Shown: positions 9,605 through 18,224, counted from the first letter of the stretch. The stretch: 64,000 nt of DNA from Hymenobacter gelipurpurascens (GCF_900187375.1 NZ_FYEW01000001.1:496001-560000); one strand, 5' to 3'. Made by a program: numbers and translations. Notes: a model not told the origin generated them from the sequence alone.

Positions 9605-12418
9605 CTATGCAGACAGCTCCTGAATCAGCTTCTGCAGACCTTGCTCGGCATTGTTGCCGAGGTCTACGCGTAGCGTACGACGGTCGTAGTCGCGGAGGGC
9701 CTGCAGATCGCCTTGGGCCTGGGCATTCTTCAGGGTGCCGAAGGTGTAGGAGCGGCCGGGGAGGGGCAGGTCGTTGGGGTTTTCTGCCGTCAGCTGCAGG
9801 AACAGGCCAGTGTTGGGGCCGCCCTTGTGGTACTGACCCGTGGAGTGCAGGAAGCGCGGGCCGTAGCCGAACGTGGTAGCCACGTGCAGACGCTTCTGCA
9901 GCAAGGCACGCAGCTTATCAATCGACTCATTCAGCGCGGGCGACTCCGTCAGGTAGGCTTGGATGGAAACGTAGTCGCCGGGATTCGCCTGGAAGAACTG
10001 GCCTAGCAGCTCGGTTGCTGAGCCAGCGGCCGGTACGCCATAGTAGGCCAGTCCATCAGCAGAAAATGCCTTCTCTTCTTCGGGCAGCTGGCCTTTTTCG
10101 GCTACTTCCTTCATCAGCTTATCGGTAGCCGTTTTGGCGGCCTGCACGTTGGGCTGATCGAAGGGGTTGATGCCGAATACGGCGCTGGCAGCGGCCGTGG
10201 CCACTTCCCAACGGTAGAACTCCGCGCCCAGGTCCAGCGCATCGTGCATCCGGATGCTGATAACCGGATGGCCCGCCTGCTGCAGCGCCTGCAGCTTCTG
10301 CTGGTTAGCCTCATCGGCTTCGTTTTCATAGCCCACGTACACGAATACGCGGTCCTGGCCGTAGAGGCTTGCATCGGTCAGCGGCTCGCCGGCTACGGGC
10401 AATATGCCTTTGCCCAGCTTGCCGGTGCTTTCCGCAATCAGCTGCTCCAGCCACAGGCCCAGGTCGTGCAACGACTGTGGTACCACGAGGGTCAGCTTGT
10501 CGCGGCCCTGCTCGGCGAGTACGCCCAAGGCCACGCCCAGCTCCACGCCGGGGTTTTGCTCAACCGGGCCATAGCCACCGCAGGCACGCATCATCAGGAT
10601 GGCACGCTGCAGTATTTCGCCTACCGGAATGCCGTAGAGGGCCGCCGGCACCAGCCCGAAGTAGGTGAGGGCCGAGAAACGGCCGCCTACTTCCGTGAAA
10701 TTCAGGAAGATTTTGCGGTAGCCTTCTTTCGTGGCGGCCTCAATGAACTTGGAGCCGGGGTCAGTAATGGCCACAAAATTCTCGCCGGCTTTGTCGCCTT
10801 TGATTTGCTTGAGACGGTCGTAGAAATAGTCGCCGAAAGCCAGGGGCTCGGCCGTGGTGCCCGATTTACTGGCCACGATAAATAGGGTTTCCGCCAGCGG
10901 CACGCTTTCTTCAATCTGACGTACGGTACCGGGGTCGGTGGTGTCCAGAATCGAGATGGGCAGGCCCTCAGCGCTGCGCTTAAATGACTTCTGGAACACG
11001 ATGGGGGCCATGGAGCTGCCGCCCATGCCCATCACTACTACGTGCTTGAAACCGGCGGCGCGCACTTCCTGCACAAACTGCTCGATTTCAGGCACGGCGC
11101 TTACCATGGTTTCGGCCACACGGAGCCAGCCCATGAAGCTGCGGATGCTTTGCTGCGCCTCAGCATCCTGAGTCCACAACCCGGCCTCTTTCTGCCAAAA
11201 GCCTTCGGTGAAATTCTTCGCCTTGAACTCCTGAATTTTAGCGTCTACCGCAGCCTGATACTGGCCTAGCTGGTAGGTAGCGGGGGCTACGGTTTCAGTA
11301 AGAGCCTCCTGGCGCTTCTTCTCCAGAGCAGCCATCAGCTTACCGAAGGGCTCCTTAAATTTCTGGCCGCCTTCCTGCTCCAGCTGGTTGGTCAGCTCTT
11401 CCAGATTGATGCCCAGCTCTGGCAGGCGCCGCAGTACGTCGGCGGCTTTGTCGGTGCCTTCTTCCAGACGGACGGCGGGCTTCCCTTTCTCCCGGAAAAT
11501 GTCCATCGTTTCCACCGGAATCGTGTTTACGGTGTGCGGCCCAATCAGCGACTCCACGTACTTCAAGTCGTCGTACTTGGGGTTTTTGTTGCCGGTGCTG
11601 GCCCACAGCAGGCGCTGGGTGCTGGCGTCTTTCTGCTGCAGCTTCTCCCACCGCTCGCCGGCGAATATCTCCTTGTAGATCTGGTAGGCCTGTTTGGCGC
11701 TCGATACGGCCACTTCGCCCACGAGGCTTTGGGCCAACTCGCCTTTCTCGCCGCCCTCGGCCGCCAGCTTTTCCAGCATGGGGTCGATCAGCACATCAAT
11801 GCGCGAGAGGAAGAAGCTGGCTACGGAAGCAATGTTATCAATGGGCAAACCAGCAGCGGCGCGGTCTTCTAGGCCACTCAGGTAAGCCTCGGCTACGGCG
11901 CGGTAGCGCTCCAGCCCGAAAATCAGGGTCACGTTGACGTTGATGCCCTCCGAGATGAGGCGACGGATGGCGGGGAGACCTTCCAGTGTGGCGGGCACCT
12001 TTATCATCACGTTGGGGCGGTCTACGGCTTTCCAGAAGCGCATGCCTTCCTCAATGGTGCCTTCCGTGTCGTTCACCAGCTCCGGCGATACTTCCAGGCT
12101 CACGTAGCCGTCGCCGGAGTTGTCGTTGCTGTCGTAGAGCGGGCGGAATAGGTCGCAGGCCAGCTGCACGTCGGCAATGGCCAGCTCCGTATAGATTTCG
12201 TCTACGGATTTGTTCTGCAGGGCTAGTGCGCGGATGGCGGAGTCGTAGTCGTCGGAGCCCCCAATGGCCTTCTCAAAGATGGCTGGGTTTGAGGTGACGC
12301 CACGCAGGGAGTCTTCCGAAATAAGCTTTTGCAGCTCGCCGTTTACCAGAATCTTGCGGCGAATGAAGTCGAGCCAAATGCTTTGGTTGAACTGGCGGAT
12401 GTCTACTAGTGCGTTCAT
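9605..12418 (-). CDS. Bifunctional transaldolase / glucose-6-phosphate isomerase fusion
   Basis: The 937-residue protein joins two central-carbon enzymes. Residues 1 to about 370 are transaldolase: WLDFIRRKILVNGELQKLI, GVTSNPAIFEKAI and the Schiff-base Lys region RPNVMIKVPAT. From about 430 to the end is phosphoglucose isomerase: VVVMGMGGSSMAP, ILDTTDPGTVRQIEE and the SIS-type sugar-phosphate motif ASKSGTTAE. The fusion would link non-oxidative pentose phosphate products to fructose-6-P/glucose-6-P exchange. ATG at 12418 (MNALVDIRQFNQSIW) is chosen over an upstream in-frame start because it begins the conserved domain. It converges on the pentose-releasing gene run. Such fusions are known in several phyla; the assignment is secure. 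Confidence 0.95.
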   Translation of the reverse strand: MNALVDIRQFNQSIWLDFIRRKILVNGELQKLISEDSLRGVTSNPAIFEKAIGGSDDYDSAIRALALQNKSVDEIYTELAIADVQLACDLFRPLYDSNDNSGDGYVSLEVSPELVNDTEGTIEEGMRFWKAVDRPNVMIKVPATLEGLPAIRRLISEGINVNVTLIFGLERYRAVAEAYLSGLEDRAAAGLPIDNIASVASFFLSRIDVLIDPMLEKLAAEGGEKGELAQSLVGEVAVSSAKQAYQIYKEIFAGERWEKLQQKDASTQRLLWASTGNKNPKYDDLKYVESLIGPHTVNTIPVETMDIFREKGKPAVRLEEGTDKAADVLRRLPELGINLEELTNQLEQEGGQKFKEPFGKLMAALEKKRQEALTETVAPATYQLGQYQAAVDAKIQEFKAKNFTEGFWQKEAGLWTQDAEAQQSIRSFMGWLRVAETMVSAVPEIEQFVQEVRAAGFKHVVVMGMGGSSMAPIVFQKSFKRSAEGLPISILDTTDPGTVRQIEESVPLAETLFIVASKSGTTAEPLAFGDYFYDRLKQIKGDKAGENFVAITDPGSKFIEAATKEGYRKIFLNFTEVGGRFSALTYFGLVPAALYGIPVGEILQRAILMMRACGGYGPVEQNPGVELGVALGVLAEQGRDKLTLVVPQSLHDLGLWLEQLIAESTGKLGKGILPVAGEPLTDASLYGQDRVFVYVGYENEADEANQQKLQALQQAGHPVISIRMHDALDLGAEFYRWEVATAAASAVFGINPFDQPNVQAAKTATDKLMKEVAEKGQLPEEEKAFSADGLAYYGVPAAGSATELLGQFFQANPGDYVSIQAYLTESPALNESIDKLRALLQKRLHVATTFGYGPRFLHSTGQYHKGGPNTGLFLQLTAENPNDLPLPGRSYTFGTLKNAQAQGDLQALRDYDRRTLRVDLGNNAEQGLQKLIQELSA

Positions 12419-12632
12419 TATGAATGAAATATGTAGGAGCGTAAACTGGAAGATAATAGGGCAGCAGCGGGGTACTAGGCCACTCAGTTGTACAGCTACA
12501 CCTGCTGAAACCAACTTTTCGGCGGAAAGCTACGAAAGTTAAGGCCACCTACGGAAGCCAAAAAGGAGAACCAGCGTCCCTAGGCCACTCTAGCGGTGCT
12601 GATGCGGACAAGAACGGAAATAAAGTAGGTAT

Positions 12633-12656
12633 TTTTGCACAATCGATTGTGCAAAA
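12633..12656. promoter_or_regulatory. 24-bp perfect palindrome, candidate operator
   Basis: A self-complementary 24-mer whose centre is GCACAATCGATTGTGC. On the + strand TATTTTTG, a match to the -7 consensus TAnnTTTG, overlaps its left edge. The central CG in an AATCGATT core resembles LacI-type operators, but no regulator gene is adjacent. It lies in the 437-base divergent region (12419-12855) between tal-pgi and the exonuclease gene; the rest of that region shows only a likely -7 box at 12797 and two copies of the AGTGGCCTAG word. Confidence 0.6.
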
Positions 12657-12796
12657 TTGCGCTATTTTGTCGGGTAACCCAACATCCTAAGCAACCAAGT
12701 GGTGGCGCAAGACGCTTGATCAAGTGTAAGTATGCCTGAGCAAAAGGCGTGCGTCAGTTGCAGCGTTGTGCATGAAATAGGTTCAGCACCCACACT

Positions 12797-12804
12797 TACC
12801 TTCG
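12797..12804 (+). promoter_or_regulatory. Candidate -7 promoter box for the exonuclease/DUF294 pair
   Basis: TACCTTCG fits the Bacteroidota -7 pattern and equals the box upstream of gap (47245) and of the PhzF gene (minus strand, 18134-18141). It lies 52 bases before the GTG start. No clear -33 element at the ideal distance. Confidence 0.5.
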
Positions 12805-12855
12805 TTTAACCCGCGGCCATGGGCCTATGATGCCCCTATCAAAGAACCTTATCTG

Positions 12856-13548
12856 GTGAGAGAATTTCTGCTGTTTGTAGATACCGAAACAACGGGGCTG
12901 CCACTTCGCTGGGATGCGCCCTACGCTGAGGAACGCTACTGGCCACATATTGCCCAGTTGGCCTGGGGAATTTACACGCCTGCCGGTGAACTGATCAAAT
13001 CGGAAAGCCACTATTTGCGAGTGCCACCCGGTACTATGCAGGACTCTGCCTTGGCCATTCATGGCCTCACCTCCAGCTTTTTACAGGAGCAGGGGGAGGA
13101 GCCACACGCCGTATTGGAGCGTCTGCACACCGACCTACTGGCCTACAACCCATTAGTGGTAGGCCACTATTTGCAGCTCGATTTTCATGTAGTGGGCTCA
13201 GGGTTTCACCGGGTAGGCCTCTCCAATCCGTTGGAAGAGTTACCTACCTTCTGCACCATGCAGCTCACCCACGGCGTGCCCGCCCCACTGGGTAGGCGTC
13301 ACCTGCGGCTGGGGGAGCTGTTCGAGAAGCTGTTTCAGCGTCCTATGGAACGCCAGCACGATGCCTGGGCCGATGCGCAGGCCACGGCGCAATGCTTCTT
13401 CGAGCTGCAGCGCAGAGGCAACCTCACCGAAAAACTAATTGAGCAGCAGTCGCCCCTGACTGTACCCAAGCCCGGCCGCCGGTGGCCGGTAGGGTGGTTC
13501 CTGCTGGTCGCTGCTGTTTCCTTGTTACTTTACCTCATCTATGCATAA
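12856..13548 (+). CDS. DEDDh 3'-5' exonuclease (DnaQ-like) with C-terminal membrane anchor
   Basis: The 230-residue product has the exonuclease motifs in order: DTETTG (residues 9-14), then NPLVVGHYLQLDFHV with the second Asp, and HDAWADAQAT with the catalytic His and last Asp. The C-terminus (about residues 210-229, GWFLLVAAVSLLLYLIYA) is a single transmembrane helix, so the nuclease is probably tethered to the inner membrane facing the cytoplasm. The start is GTG; the upstream ATGs at 12827/12830 are in another frame that stops at TGA. The last 8 bases overlap the next gene, implying translational coupling. DnaQ-like exonucleases are often encoded next to DUF294 nucleotidyltransferases; the substrate is unknown. 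Confidence 0.85.
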   Translation: MREFLLFVDTETTGLPLRWDAPYAEERYWPHIAQLAWGIYTPAGELIKSESHYLRVPPGTMQDSALAIHGLTSSFLQEQGEEPHAVLERLHTDLLAYNPLVVGHYLQLDFHVVGSGFHRVGLSNPLEELPTFCTMQLTHGVPAPLGRRHLRLGELFEKLFQRPMERQHDAWADAQATAQCFFELQRRGNLTEKLIEQQSPLTVPKPGRRWPVGWFLLVAAVSLLLYLIYA

Positions 13549-15442
13549 CCGCCTTGCTTTTCTCCAGACTGTGGAGCCCTTTAGCCTGCTGCCCGCCGAG
13601 GTGCTGGAAGGCGTGGTCGATCTGCTTCAGGAAGTGCACTACACCAAAGACACGCTTCTGTATCAGCAGGATGTCTCGAAGCTGCGTGGGCTGGACATCA
13701 TTGTGGAAGGCGAGTACGAGACGTTTTTCTACGATACCGACCAGAACAAGCGCCTGCCAGAGGCCTACGGGCCCGGCACCTGCTACGGCGGCATGTCGAT
13801 TCTACTGAATAAAAAACGCTCCCTCCGGACTGTAGTGGCTCACAAAGGCACCAAAGTGCTGGCATTGCCGCGCCGCGATTTTCGGGCACTCTGCCTGGCC
13901 TACGAGGCATTTTTTCACTACTTCACTGCCCGCTACGGGCAGCGCATGCTCAATGAGGAGTACGCGCACTTCGTGAAGCCCACGCCGGCGCCGGAGCAGA
14001 ACTACATTGCCGCCGATCAGCTGTATTCGCGCCGCATTGAGACGCTGGAAGCCCGCGACATCGTTTCCTGCCCTGGCACCACGCCCATTTTTGAAGCCGC
14101 CCGGCGCATGGCTGCCGGTAAAGTCAGCTGCCTGTTTGTGACGGATGAAGCGGGCAAAATCATAGGCTATGTCACTGATATCACGCTACGCGACAACGTG
14201 GTAGCGCAACAGCTGGATGCCGCTAGGCCAGTAGCGGAGGTCACGGATACGCCCATCGTATCTATCCGCAGCGAGGCGTATGTGTATGAGGCCATTCTGC
14301 TCATGTTCCAGACCAAAACGCGCTACCTGCTGGTGGAGCGGGGCGGCGAATACGTGGGTTTCCTGAGCCGCAACAAGCTCCTGAGCGACTTGGCGCAGTC
14401 GCCGTTTATGTTCATTCAGGCCGTGAAGCTGGCCCAAAGTACCCGCGAGCTGAAGCGCCGCTGGGGTATGGTGCCGGATATAGTAAACCAGCTGCTGAGC
14501 CGGGGCGTGAAGCCCGAAATCGTGAACCAAGTGATTACCACCGTAGCTGACACGATTTCGCTGAAAGTCATTGAAACGGTGCTGGCGGAGTTGGGGCCGG
14601 CGCCGGCCAAATTCGTGTTTATGGTGCTGGGAAGCGAAGGCCGCAAAGAGCAAACCTTGGCCACCGATCAGGATAACGCCATCATCTACGAAGACAAGGC
14701 CAATGAGCAGCGGGAGCTGGTACGGGCGTACTTCCTGAAGTTCGCCGAGTTGGTTTCCGACCAGCTCAACCACATAGGCCTACACTTCTGCACGGGCGGC
14801 TTCATGGCCAAAAACCCCAAATGGACGCACTCTCTCTCGCACTGGAAGCGAAACTACCATCAGTGGATGAGCGAATCGAATGTGGAGACGGTAATGAAGT
14901 TCTCTACTTTCTTCGACTGCCGGTACCTCTACGGCGAGGCCAGCATTATGCAAGAGCTGCAGACCTATCTGCACGAGGAACTGCAAGGGCCGCTGGACCG
15001 GTTTCTGTTCTTCATGGCCAAAAATGCCCTGCAATACGAGCCGCCGCTCACGTTCTTCCGCAGCTTCCGCACCTTCACGCAAGGCACTCAGCAAGTCTTC
15101 GACCTTAAAAAAACCATGACGCCCATTGTGGACCTGGTGCGGGTGTACGCGCTTAAAAACCAGATTTTTCCTACCAATACTGGCGAGCGGCTGGCCCAGC
15201 TCCGCGAGCGGGGCGTGTTCACGGCCAAAGAATACGAAGAGCTGCTGCAGGCCTACTACTACCTGATGGGCATGCGCCTGAAAAAGCAAGCCCGCCAGAT
15301 CAGTGACGACCATACCGAGCCGACCAACTACCTCGACCCCAAGCAGCTAACCCAAGTAGAGCAGGTTACTCTAAAGGAAATCTTCAAAGTTATTGGCGAC
15401 TTCCAGTTGAAGATCAAAGTGAGTTTCACTAAGGCACTCTAG
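13541..15442 (+). CDS. cNMP-binding / tandem CBS / DUF294 nucleotidyltransferase protein
   Basis: A 633-residue putative signalling protein. An N-terminal cyclic-nucleotide-binding fold (about 1-140, including YGPGTCYGGMSILL) is followed by two CBS repeats (about 165-285). Then comes the DUF294 nucleotidyltransferase core, motif GSEGRKEQTLATDQDNAII at about 364-382, like the GlnD-type active site, and a DUF294 C-terminal domain. There is no membrane segment. The ATG overlaps the stop of the exonuclease gene (ATGCATAA), so the two are one transcription unit. Domain content suggests a small-molecule-sensing uridylyl- or adenylyltransferase; the target protein is not known. The stop codon TAG is part of a CTAGGCCAGT word. 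Confidence 0.88.
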   Translation: MHNRLAFLQTVEPFSLLPAEVLEGVVDLLQEVHYTKDTLLYQQDVSKLRGLDIIVEGEYETFFYDTDQNKRLPEAYGPGTCYGGMSILLNKKRSLRTVVAHKGTKVLALPRRDFRALCLAYEAFFHYFTARYGQRMLNEEYAHFVKPTPAPEQNYIAADQLYSRRIETLEARDIVSCPGTTPIFEAARRMAAGKVSCLFVTDEAGKIIGYVTDITLRDNVVAQQLDAARPVAEVTDTPIVSIRSEAYVYEAILLMFQTKTRYLLVERGGEYVGFLSRNKLLSDLAQSPFMFIQAVKLAQSTRELKRRWGMVPDIVNQLLSRGVKPEIVNQVITTVADTISLKVIETVLAELGPAPAKFVFMVLGSEGRKEQTLATDQDNAIIYEDKANEQRELVRAYFLKFAELVSDQLNHIGLHFCTGGFMAKNPKWTHSLSHWKRNYHQWMSESNVETVMKFSTFFDCRYLYGEASIMQELQTYLHEELQGPLDRFLFFMAKNALQYEPPLTFFRSFRTFTQGTQQVFDLKKTMTPIVDLVRVYALKNQIFPTNTGERLAQLRERGVFTAKEYEELLQAYYYLMGMRLKKQARQISDDHTEPTNYLDPKQLTQVEQVTLKEIFKVIGDFQLKIKVSFTKAL

Positions 15443-15446
15443 GCCA

Positions 15447-15507
15447 GTTCGCACCAATACAAAGCGCCCGACCACATGGTGGCCGGGCGCTTTGTATTGG
15501 TGCGAAC
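15447..15507. terminator. Long bidirectional terminator, 24-bp arms
   Basis: Bases 15447-15470 and 15484-15507 are perfect reverse complements (core CAAAGCGCCCG / CGGGCGCTTTG) with a 13-base loop. It begins 5 bases after the DUF294-protein stop and ends 12 bases before the lipoprotein stop, so it serves two convergent genes. Confidence 0.85.
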
Positions 15508-15518
15508 TAGGTGAAAAA

Positions 15519-16028
15519 CTAGTGCGAGAATACCGAAGTAAAAGTAGTAGCTGGAGCACCTTCCGCCTGCTGGATCAGCTTCACACGCAGAGTAGTGGCG
15601 GTCAGTTCTTCCACAGCGAAGTGGCGAGTTACGTTAGGCTGTGCAATAGTCAGCGAGTCGCCACCGGCGCTCAGCTTCCAGGAGCCGGCAATTTGCTGAG
15701 GGGCTTCGGGGAAAGGCTTCACGGCAGCCTCATCCAGCACGAAAGAACCATCGGCTTTGAAGACATGCTGGTTGTCGCGCTGGGCGGGTTTCATGCGGGG
15801 CAACAGGTCTACGGCTGGAGCAGCGGTAGCACCGGGTGTTGCGGTAGCCAGCGTTAGGCTGGTTAGGTGCCAGGGGCTGGCGGTCAATAATTCTGGCTGC
15901 GATTTGGCGGCGGTTGCAGCGGCTGCCACTTCCTGGGCGGGGTCCTTAATTTCCTCAATCTCTTTCTCACAGGAGGCCAACACTAGGGTGGCAGCCACCA
16001 TGCTCAGGAATATGGGCAGTTTCTTCAT
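15519..16028 (-). CDS. Small lipoprotein, lipocalin-like (function unknown)
   Basis: 169 residues. The N-terminus MKKLPIFLSMVAATLVLASC ends in a lipobox with Cys20 as the lipidation site; an acidic segment (EKEIEEIKD) follows. The rest has short alternating strands (SPWHLTSLTL, HVFKADGSFVLDE, GSWKLSAGGDSLTI, ATTLRVKLI), a pattern seen in Bacteroidota lipocalin-like lipoproteins. No catalytic motif is visible. Monocistronic, with its own promoter (box at 16148) and shared terminator. Confidence 0.8.
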   Translation of the reverse strand: MKKLPIFLSMVAATLVLASCEKEIEEIKDPAQEVAAAATAAKSQPELLTASPWHLTSLTLATATPGATAAPAVDLLPRMKPAQRDNQHVFKADGSFVLDEAAVKPFPEAPQQIAGSWKLSAGGDSLTIAQPNVTRHFAVEELTATTLRVKLIQQAEGAPATTFTSVFSH

Positions 16029-16147
16029 GAAAGGGGTTTTGGTGTTTGTGCAACAATAGGTTTTAGGTCGTGGAACTTCTGCGGCAAATGCCTACTCGTT
16101 TACGTCCAACTTCACTTTTCCACGGCTACCGAGGTCTGCCGTTGTCA

Positions 16148-16155
16148 CAAAGCTA
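16148..16155 (-). promoter_or_regulatory. -7 promoter box for the lipoprotein gene
   Basis: On the minus strand the sequence reads TAGCTTTG, an exact TAnnTTTG match, about 120 bases upstream of the lipoprotein ATG. Apart from this box and the mutM terminator, the 307-base gap 16029-16335 is AT-rich and shows nothing else. Confidence 0.6.
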
Positions 16156-16283
16156 AGGGATTATAAAGTATGGTAGATCAGGGGGTTGTAAAAAAAGTAT
16201 GAATTTTACCACCTCATGTAGAATTCATGCTAAAAACGAAGCATTTTCTTGATAATGTGTTGATTAAATCTCAAAAAAATAAA

Positions 16284-16311
16284 AATGCCGTTCCTTTTTA
16301 AGAACGGCATT
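16284..16311 (-). terminator. Rho-independent terminator after mutM
   Basis: AATGCCGTTC (16284-16293) pairs with GAACGGCATT (16302-16311); on the minus strand the hairpin is followed by TTTATTTTTTT. Confidence 0.88.
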
Positions 16312-16335
16312 AAGTATGCTGATTTTGTATTATTA

Positions 16336-17160
16336 CTATATACTATTTTCAGGCTGACAAACTGGGCATGTATATGTAGCTCGACCGCCAACGTAACTTT
16401 TTGCTATTGCAGTGGTGGTGTGGCGTGGGCAATACAAGTGCTGATCGGAGCCGGGTGCCGCGGAATCGTCCCATTCGCGTGCATGAATCAGAAAGCCGGC
16501 CGGAAAATGTCGGTACATAGCTTCGTGTCGGATAGCCGTACTGAGAACCAGTTGGATAGCTGTCTGCAGCGCCTGAAATTCTTGGTCGGATAAACTGTTG
16601 GCTAAGCGTTCCGGATGAATATAGGCTTGAAATAGTACCTCATCTACTATCCAATTACCCAAGCCCGCCGTGATGCTCTGGTCAAGCAACAACGGCTTAA
16701 TAAGGGATTTGCGGTGGCCTAGCTTCTGCTTAAGCTGCTCAGTAGTAATTTCTAAAGCATCGGGCCCTAGCTTCTTCGCCTTTTGATAGGCGGCCACACT
16801 TTCTGCCAGCCGAATGCGGCCAAACTTTCTGGGGTCAATAAAGGCAATGCGCAGCCCAGAGTCGAGATGCAGGGCCACGCGGGTAAAGCGAGGTGCGTCG
16901 GGTTCGTCGCGGTAGGCCCCCACGTCACCCGTCATCCCGAAGTGCAACACGAGAATCTGGCCGGTATCCAGCTCCAGAAAGCAGTTCTTGCCCAAGCGAG
17001 TGGTAGCTACGATGGAGTGGCCTAGCAGAGCATTCCGCAAGACATCTTCCTCAGTTGCCAACACATGGGTGTCTTTCACTTCAAAGGCCACAATGGTCTG
17101 GCCCACCACCAACTCATCAAGGAAGCGGCGGTAGGTTTCTACTTCGGGTAATTCTGGCAT
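16336..17160 (-). CDS. mutM: Formamidopyrimidine-DNA glycosylase (Fpg/MutM family)
   Basis: A base-excision repair enzyme that removes oxidised purines such as 8-oxoguanine and nicks the abasic site. 274 residues, normal for the family. The N-terminus MPELPEVETYRR supplies the catalytic Pro and Glu; RLGKN carries the conserved Lys; the helix-two-turn-helix region includes QSITAGLGNWIVDEVLF. The C-terminal zinc finger reads YCPRH...YTCPVC, so the second ligand of the first pair is His rather than Cys (CxxH...CxxC). A single-gene unit with its own terminator. Confidence 0.93.
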   Translation of the reverse strand: MPELPEVETYRRFLDELVVGQTIVAFEVKDTHVLATEEDVLRNALLGHSIVATTRLGKNCFLELDTGQILVLHFGMTGDVGAYRDEPDAPRFTRVALHLDSGLRIAFIDPRKFGRIRLAESVAAYQKAKKLGPDALEITTEQLKQKLGHRKSLIKPLLLDQSITAGLGNWIVDEVLFQAYIHPERLANSLSDQEFQALQTAIQLVLSTAIRHEAMYRHFPAGFLIHAREWDDSAAPGSDQHLYCPRHTTTAIAKSYVGGRATYTCPVCQPENSI

Positions 17161-17201
17161 GTAGGAATAACTAAGAGGTATAGGGGCGGGCCGATAGTGG
17201 C

Positions 17202-18110
17202 CTAGGAAGGCAACGAAAGCCGCCCTTCCACCACCACTACCCCAGTGCCGCCAATTTGTACGGCCTCCATGGCGGTAGGCGGCCCCAGCACGCTGACCTG
17301 CACCGTGCCTGGGCGGCCCAGCCAGTGGCCCTGTTCAGCTACAAAGTTTGGCCCCGATAAGTGCCCATAGTGCCACAGGTAGGCCGCCATTCCGCCCGTT
17401 GCGGAACCGGTTACGGGATCTTCGGCTATATCGGGAGGAGTGCAGAAGTGGCGGGCAAATGTCTGGCCGGCGGGGGTGGCGCCTTCTAGGCAGAACAAAT
17501 GGGGGCTAAAGAAATCGGAGGAGCTGCGGTAGGCATCCAGGGCGGCAGGGTTGGGGAGGAAGGCGCGGCGGAGCGTGGCGGCATCGCGCAGCAAAACCAT
17601 TAGCTGGGGCGTTCCGGTGCTAACGGTCTGGACCAGAGAGCCCGGCAGCACATCATCGGGCGTGAGGCCAAACAGCGGGAGAACCACCGCCGGATCATGC
17701 ACCTGCCCAAACACTGGCTGGCGTTGCGTCATAATCACCTGCGCTAGGCCACCCGGCGCGGCGGGCGGCAGCACATCAATGCGGATAGGACCGTATAGCA
17801 ACTCCAGGTGCAGAGTAAGGGGCTGCTCAGCAGGCATTGCAAGCCGACCGGCATGTAGCAAGGCTGTAATAGTGGCAATAGTGGGGTGGCCAGCTAACGG
17901 AATTTCTTCGGCGGGCGTAAAGTAGCGAACCGCGAATTCTGCGGTAGTGGAGCGGCGTACAAACGCTGTTTCCGACTGATTGAACTCGCGGGCCAGCCGC
18001 TGCATCTGCTCATCGGTCAGGTCGTCGGCATCCAAGACCACGGCACAGGGGTTGCCGCCCAGCGCCACATCCGTGAAAGCGTCAACCAGCAAAAAAGGAA
18101 AAGAAGCCAT
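17202..18110 (-). CDS. PhzF-family epimerase/isomerase
   Basis: 302 residues of the PhzF (diaminopimelate-epimerase-like) fold. Characteristic segments are VDAFTDVALGGNPCAVVL, the conserved Glu in FNQSETAFV, RYFTPAEEIPLAGHPTIAT, and in the second half EDPVTGSATGGMAAYLW. The cellular substrate cannot be told from sequence; most chromosomal members are not phenazine enzymes. An in-frame ATG 13 codons upstream exists, but ATG 18110 directly precedes the conserved N-terminus. A TACCTTCG box lies 24 bases upstream. Confidence 0.9.
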   Translation of the reverse strand: MASFPFLLVDAFTDVALGGNPCAVVLDADDLTDEQMQRLAREFNQSETAFVRRSTTAEFAVRYFTPAEEIPLAGHPTIATITALLHAGRLAMPAEQPLTLHLELLYGPIRIDVLPPAAPGGLAQVIMTQRQPVFGQVHDPAVVLPLFGLTPDDVLPGSLVQTVSTGTPQLMVLLRDAATLRRAFLPNPAALDAYRSSSDFFSPHLFCLEGATPAGQTFARHFCTPPDIAEDPVTGSATGGMAAYLWHYGHLSGPNFVAEQGHWLGRPGTVQVSVLGPPTAMEAVQIGGTGVVVVEGRLSLPS

Positions 18111-18133
18111 AATAAGGAGCTTGGTAGGAGCCG

Positions 18134-18141
18134 CGAAGGTA
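18134..18141 (-). promoter_or_regulatory. -7 promoter box for the PhzF gene
   Basis: Minus-strand TACCTTCG, the same octamer as upstream of gap and of the exonuclease gene, 24 bases before the chosen start; this supports the shorter start at 18110. Confidence 0.55.
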
Positions 18142-18172
18142 CACCACACACTCTGCTAGGCCACTTAAACAC

Positions 18173-18206
18173 AAAAGGCCTGCTTCCTTTGCGGAGCAGA
18201 CCTTTT
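18173..18206 (-). terminator. Terminator after the metalloprotease gene
   Basis: AAAAGGCCTGCT (18173-18184) and AGCAGACCTTTT (18195-18206) pair with one mismatch and leave a T-run on the minus strand. Confidence 0.75.
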
Positions 18207-18224
18207 AGCAAGCGTAATTTCAGA

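Noticed and set aside
12827..12859. Ten-codon leader frame overlapping the GTG start of the exonuclease gene
   Set aside because: Chance ATG pair in another frame; no attenuator-like structure or residue bias.
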